Below are positions 63,943 through 64,000 of a DNA stretch of 64,000 nt, piece by piece. Position numbers and translations under genes: made by a program. Within the stretch, counting starts at the first letter, position 1. The number at the start of each line of letters is the position of its first letter. The notes beneath the pieces were generated by a model. That model made no database searches, had not been told where the DNA came from, and was given only the letters and a program-made list of their open reading frames with translations. Source of the DNA: Eriocheir sinensis (taxonomy: Eukaryota; Arthropoda; Malacostraca; Decapoda; Varunidae); assembly GCF_024679095.1 (NCBI RefSeq), contig NC_066528.1, positions 18,252,832 through 18,316,831 of the forward strand. Direction: 5' to 3'.

Positions 63943-64000
63943 CCAGCAGCACTGTATAGTTAGAGGTACTATATTATTTGTATTATATCTCATATTACTC

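Overview
This is eukaryotic DNA: long introns, canonical GT..AG splice sites, very dense microsatellites, and many tandem arrays and short inverted-repeat transposons. TTAGG-type runs (32048-32066, 45595-45612, and the TTAGG-rich array at 28606-29155) point to an arthropod. The overall repeat style, with long GA/CT and CA/GT tracts and CR1-like LINE remnants, looks like a decapod crustacean such as a crab. The taxon is an inference, not a direct reading.

The one convincing gene runs on the + strand from 9373 to beyond the right edge. I can join 12 exons (9373-9565, 19728-19935, 20961-21094, 22279-22361, 55496-55731, 57006-57131, 57303-57554, 57925-58260, 61486-62252, 62405-62652, 63414-63561, 63749-63880). 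All splice junctions are phase-compatible and give one 954-codon open frame. The product has a long basic Ser/Arg-rich N-terminal part with a SPxMxRRxLR motif like that of vertebrate SUN1/SUN2, then a transmembrane helix, two large Trp-rich hydrophobic blocks and the start of a coiled coil. I read it as a SUN-domain protein of the inner nuclear membrane (the SUN1/SUN2/klaroid type, half of the LINC complex). Its C-terminal SUN domain should lie to the right of the window and its first exon to the left or unrecognised. The first 103 bases may be the 3' end of another gene.

Everything else is intronic or intergenic repeat. Two related short TIR transposon families (called A and B here, each about 210-230 bp) occur nearly 30 times. 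At seven separate places a different internal piece of A or B has been amplified into a tandem array (52, 123, 73, 153, 31, 61/62 and 32/50 bp units). A piggyBac-like MITE family (C: TTAA target, CCC..GGG ends) carries a variable number of 35-bp subterminal repeats that repeat its own terminus. Other families are a SINE/MITE-like family D, a TIR family E (one copy with an internal array), a TIR family F, a hAT-like MITE, a pogo-like MITE, a hairpin element, a tRNA-headed SINE and two decayed LINE 3' ends.

Layout: 1-9.3 kb, element A/C/F copies, a 52-bp satellite and a 14-bp minisatellite. 9.4-19.7 kb, first recognised exon and an intron with arrays and a CR1-like LINE. 19.7-22.4 kb, three exons. 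22.4-55.5 kb, a 33-kb intron packed with arrays and microsatellites. 55.5-64 kb, eight exons with repeat-bearing introns. Exon 55496-55731 is bracketed by two element-derived tandem arrays.
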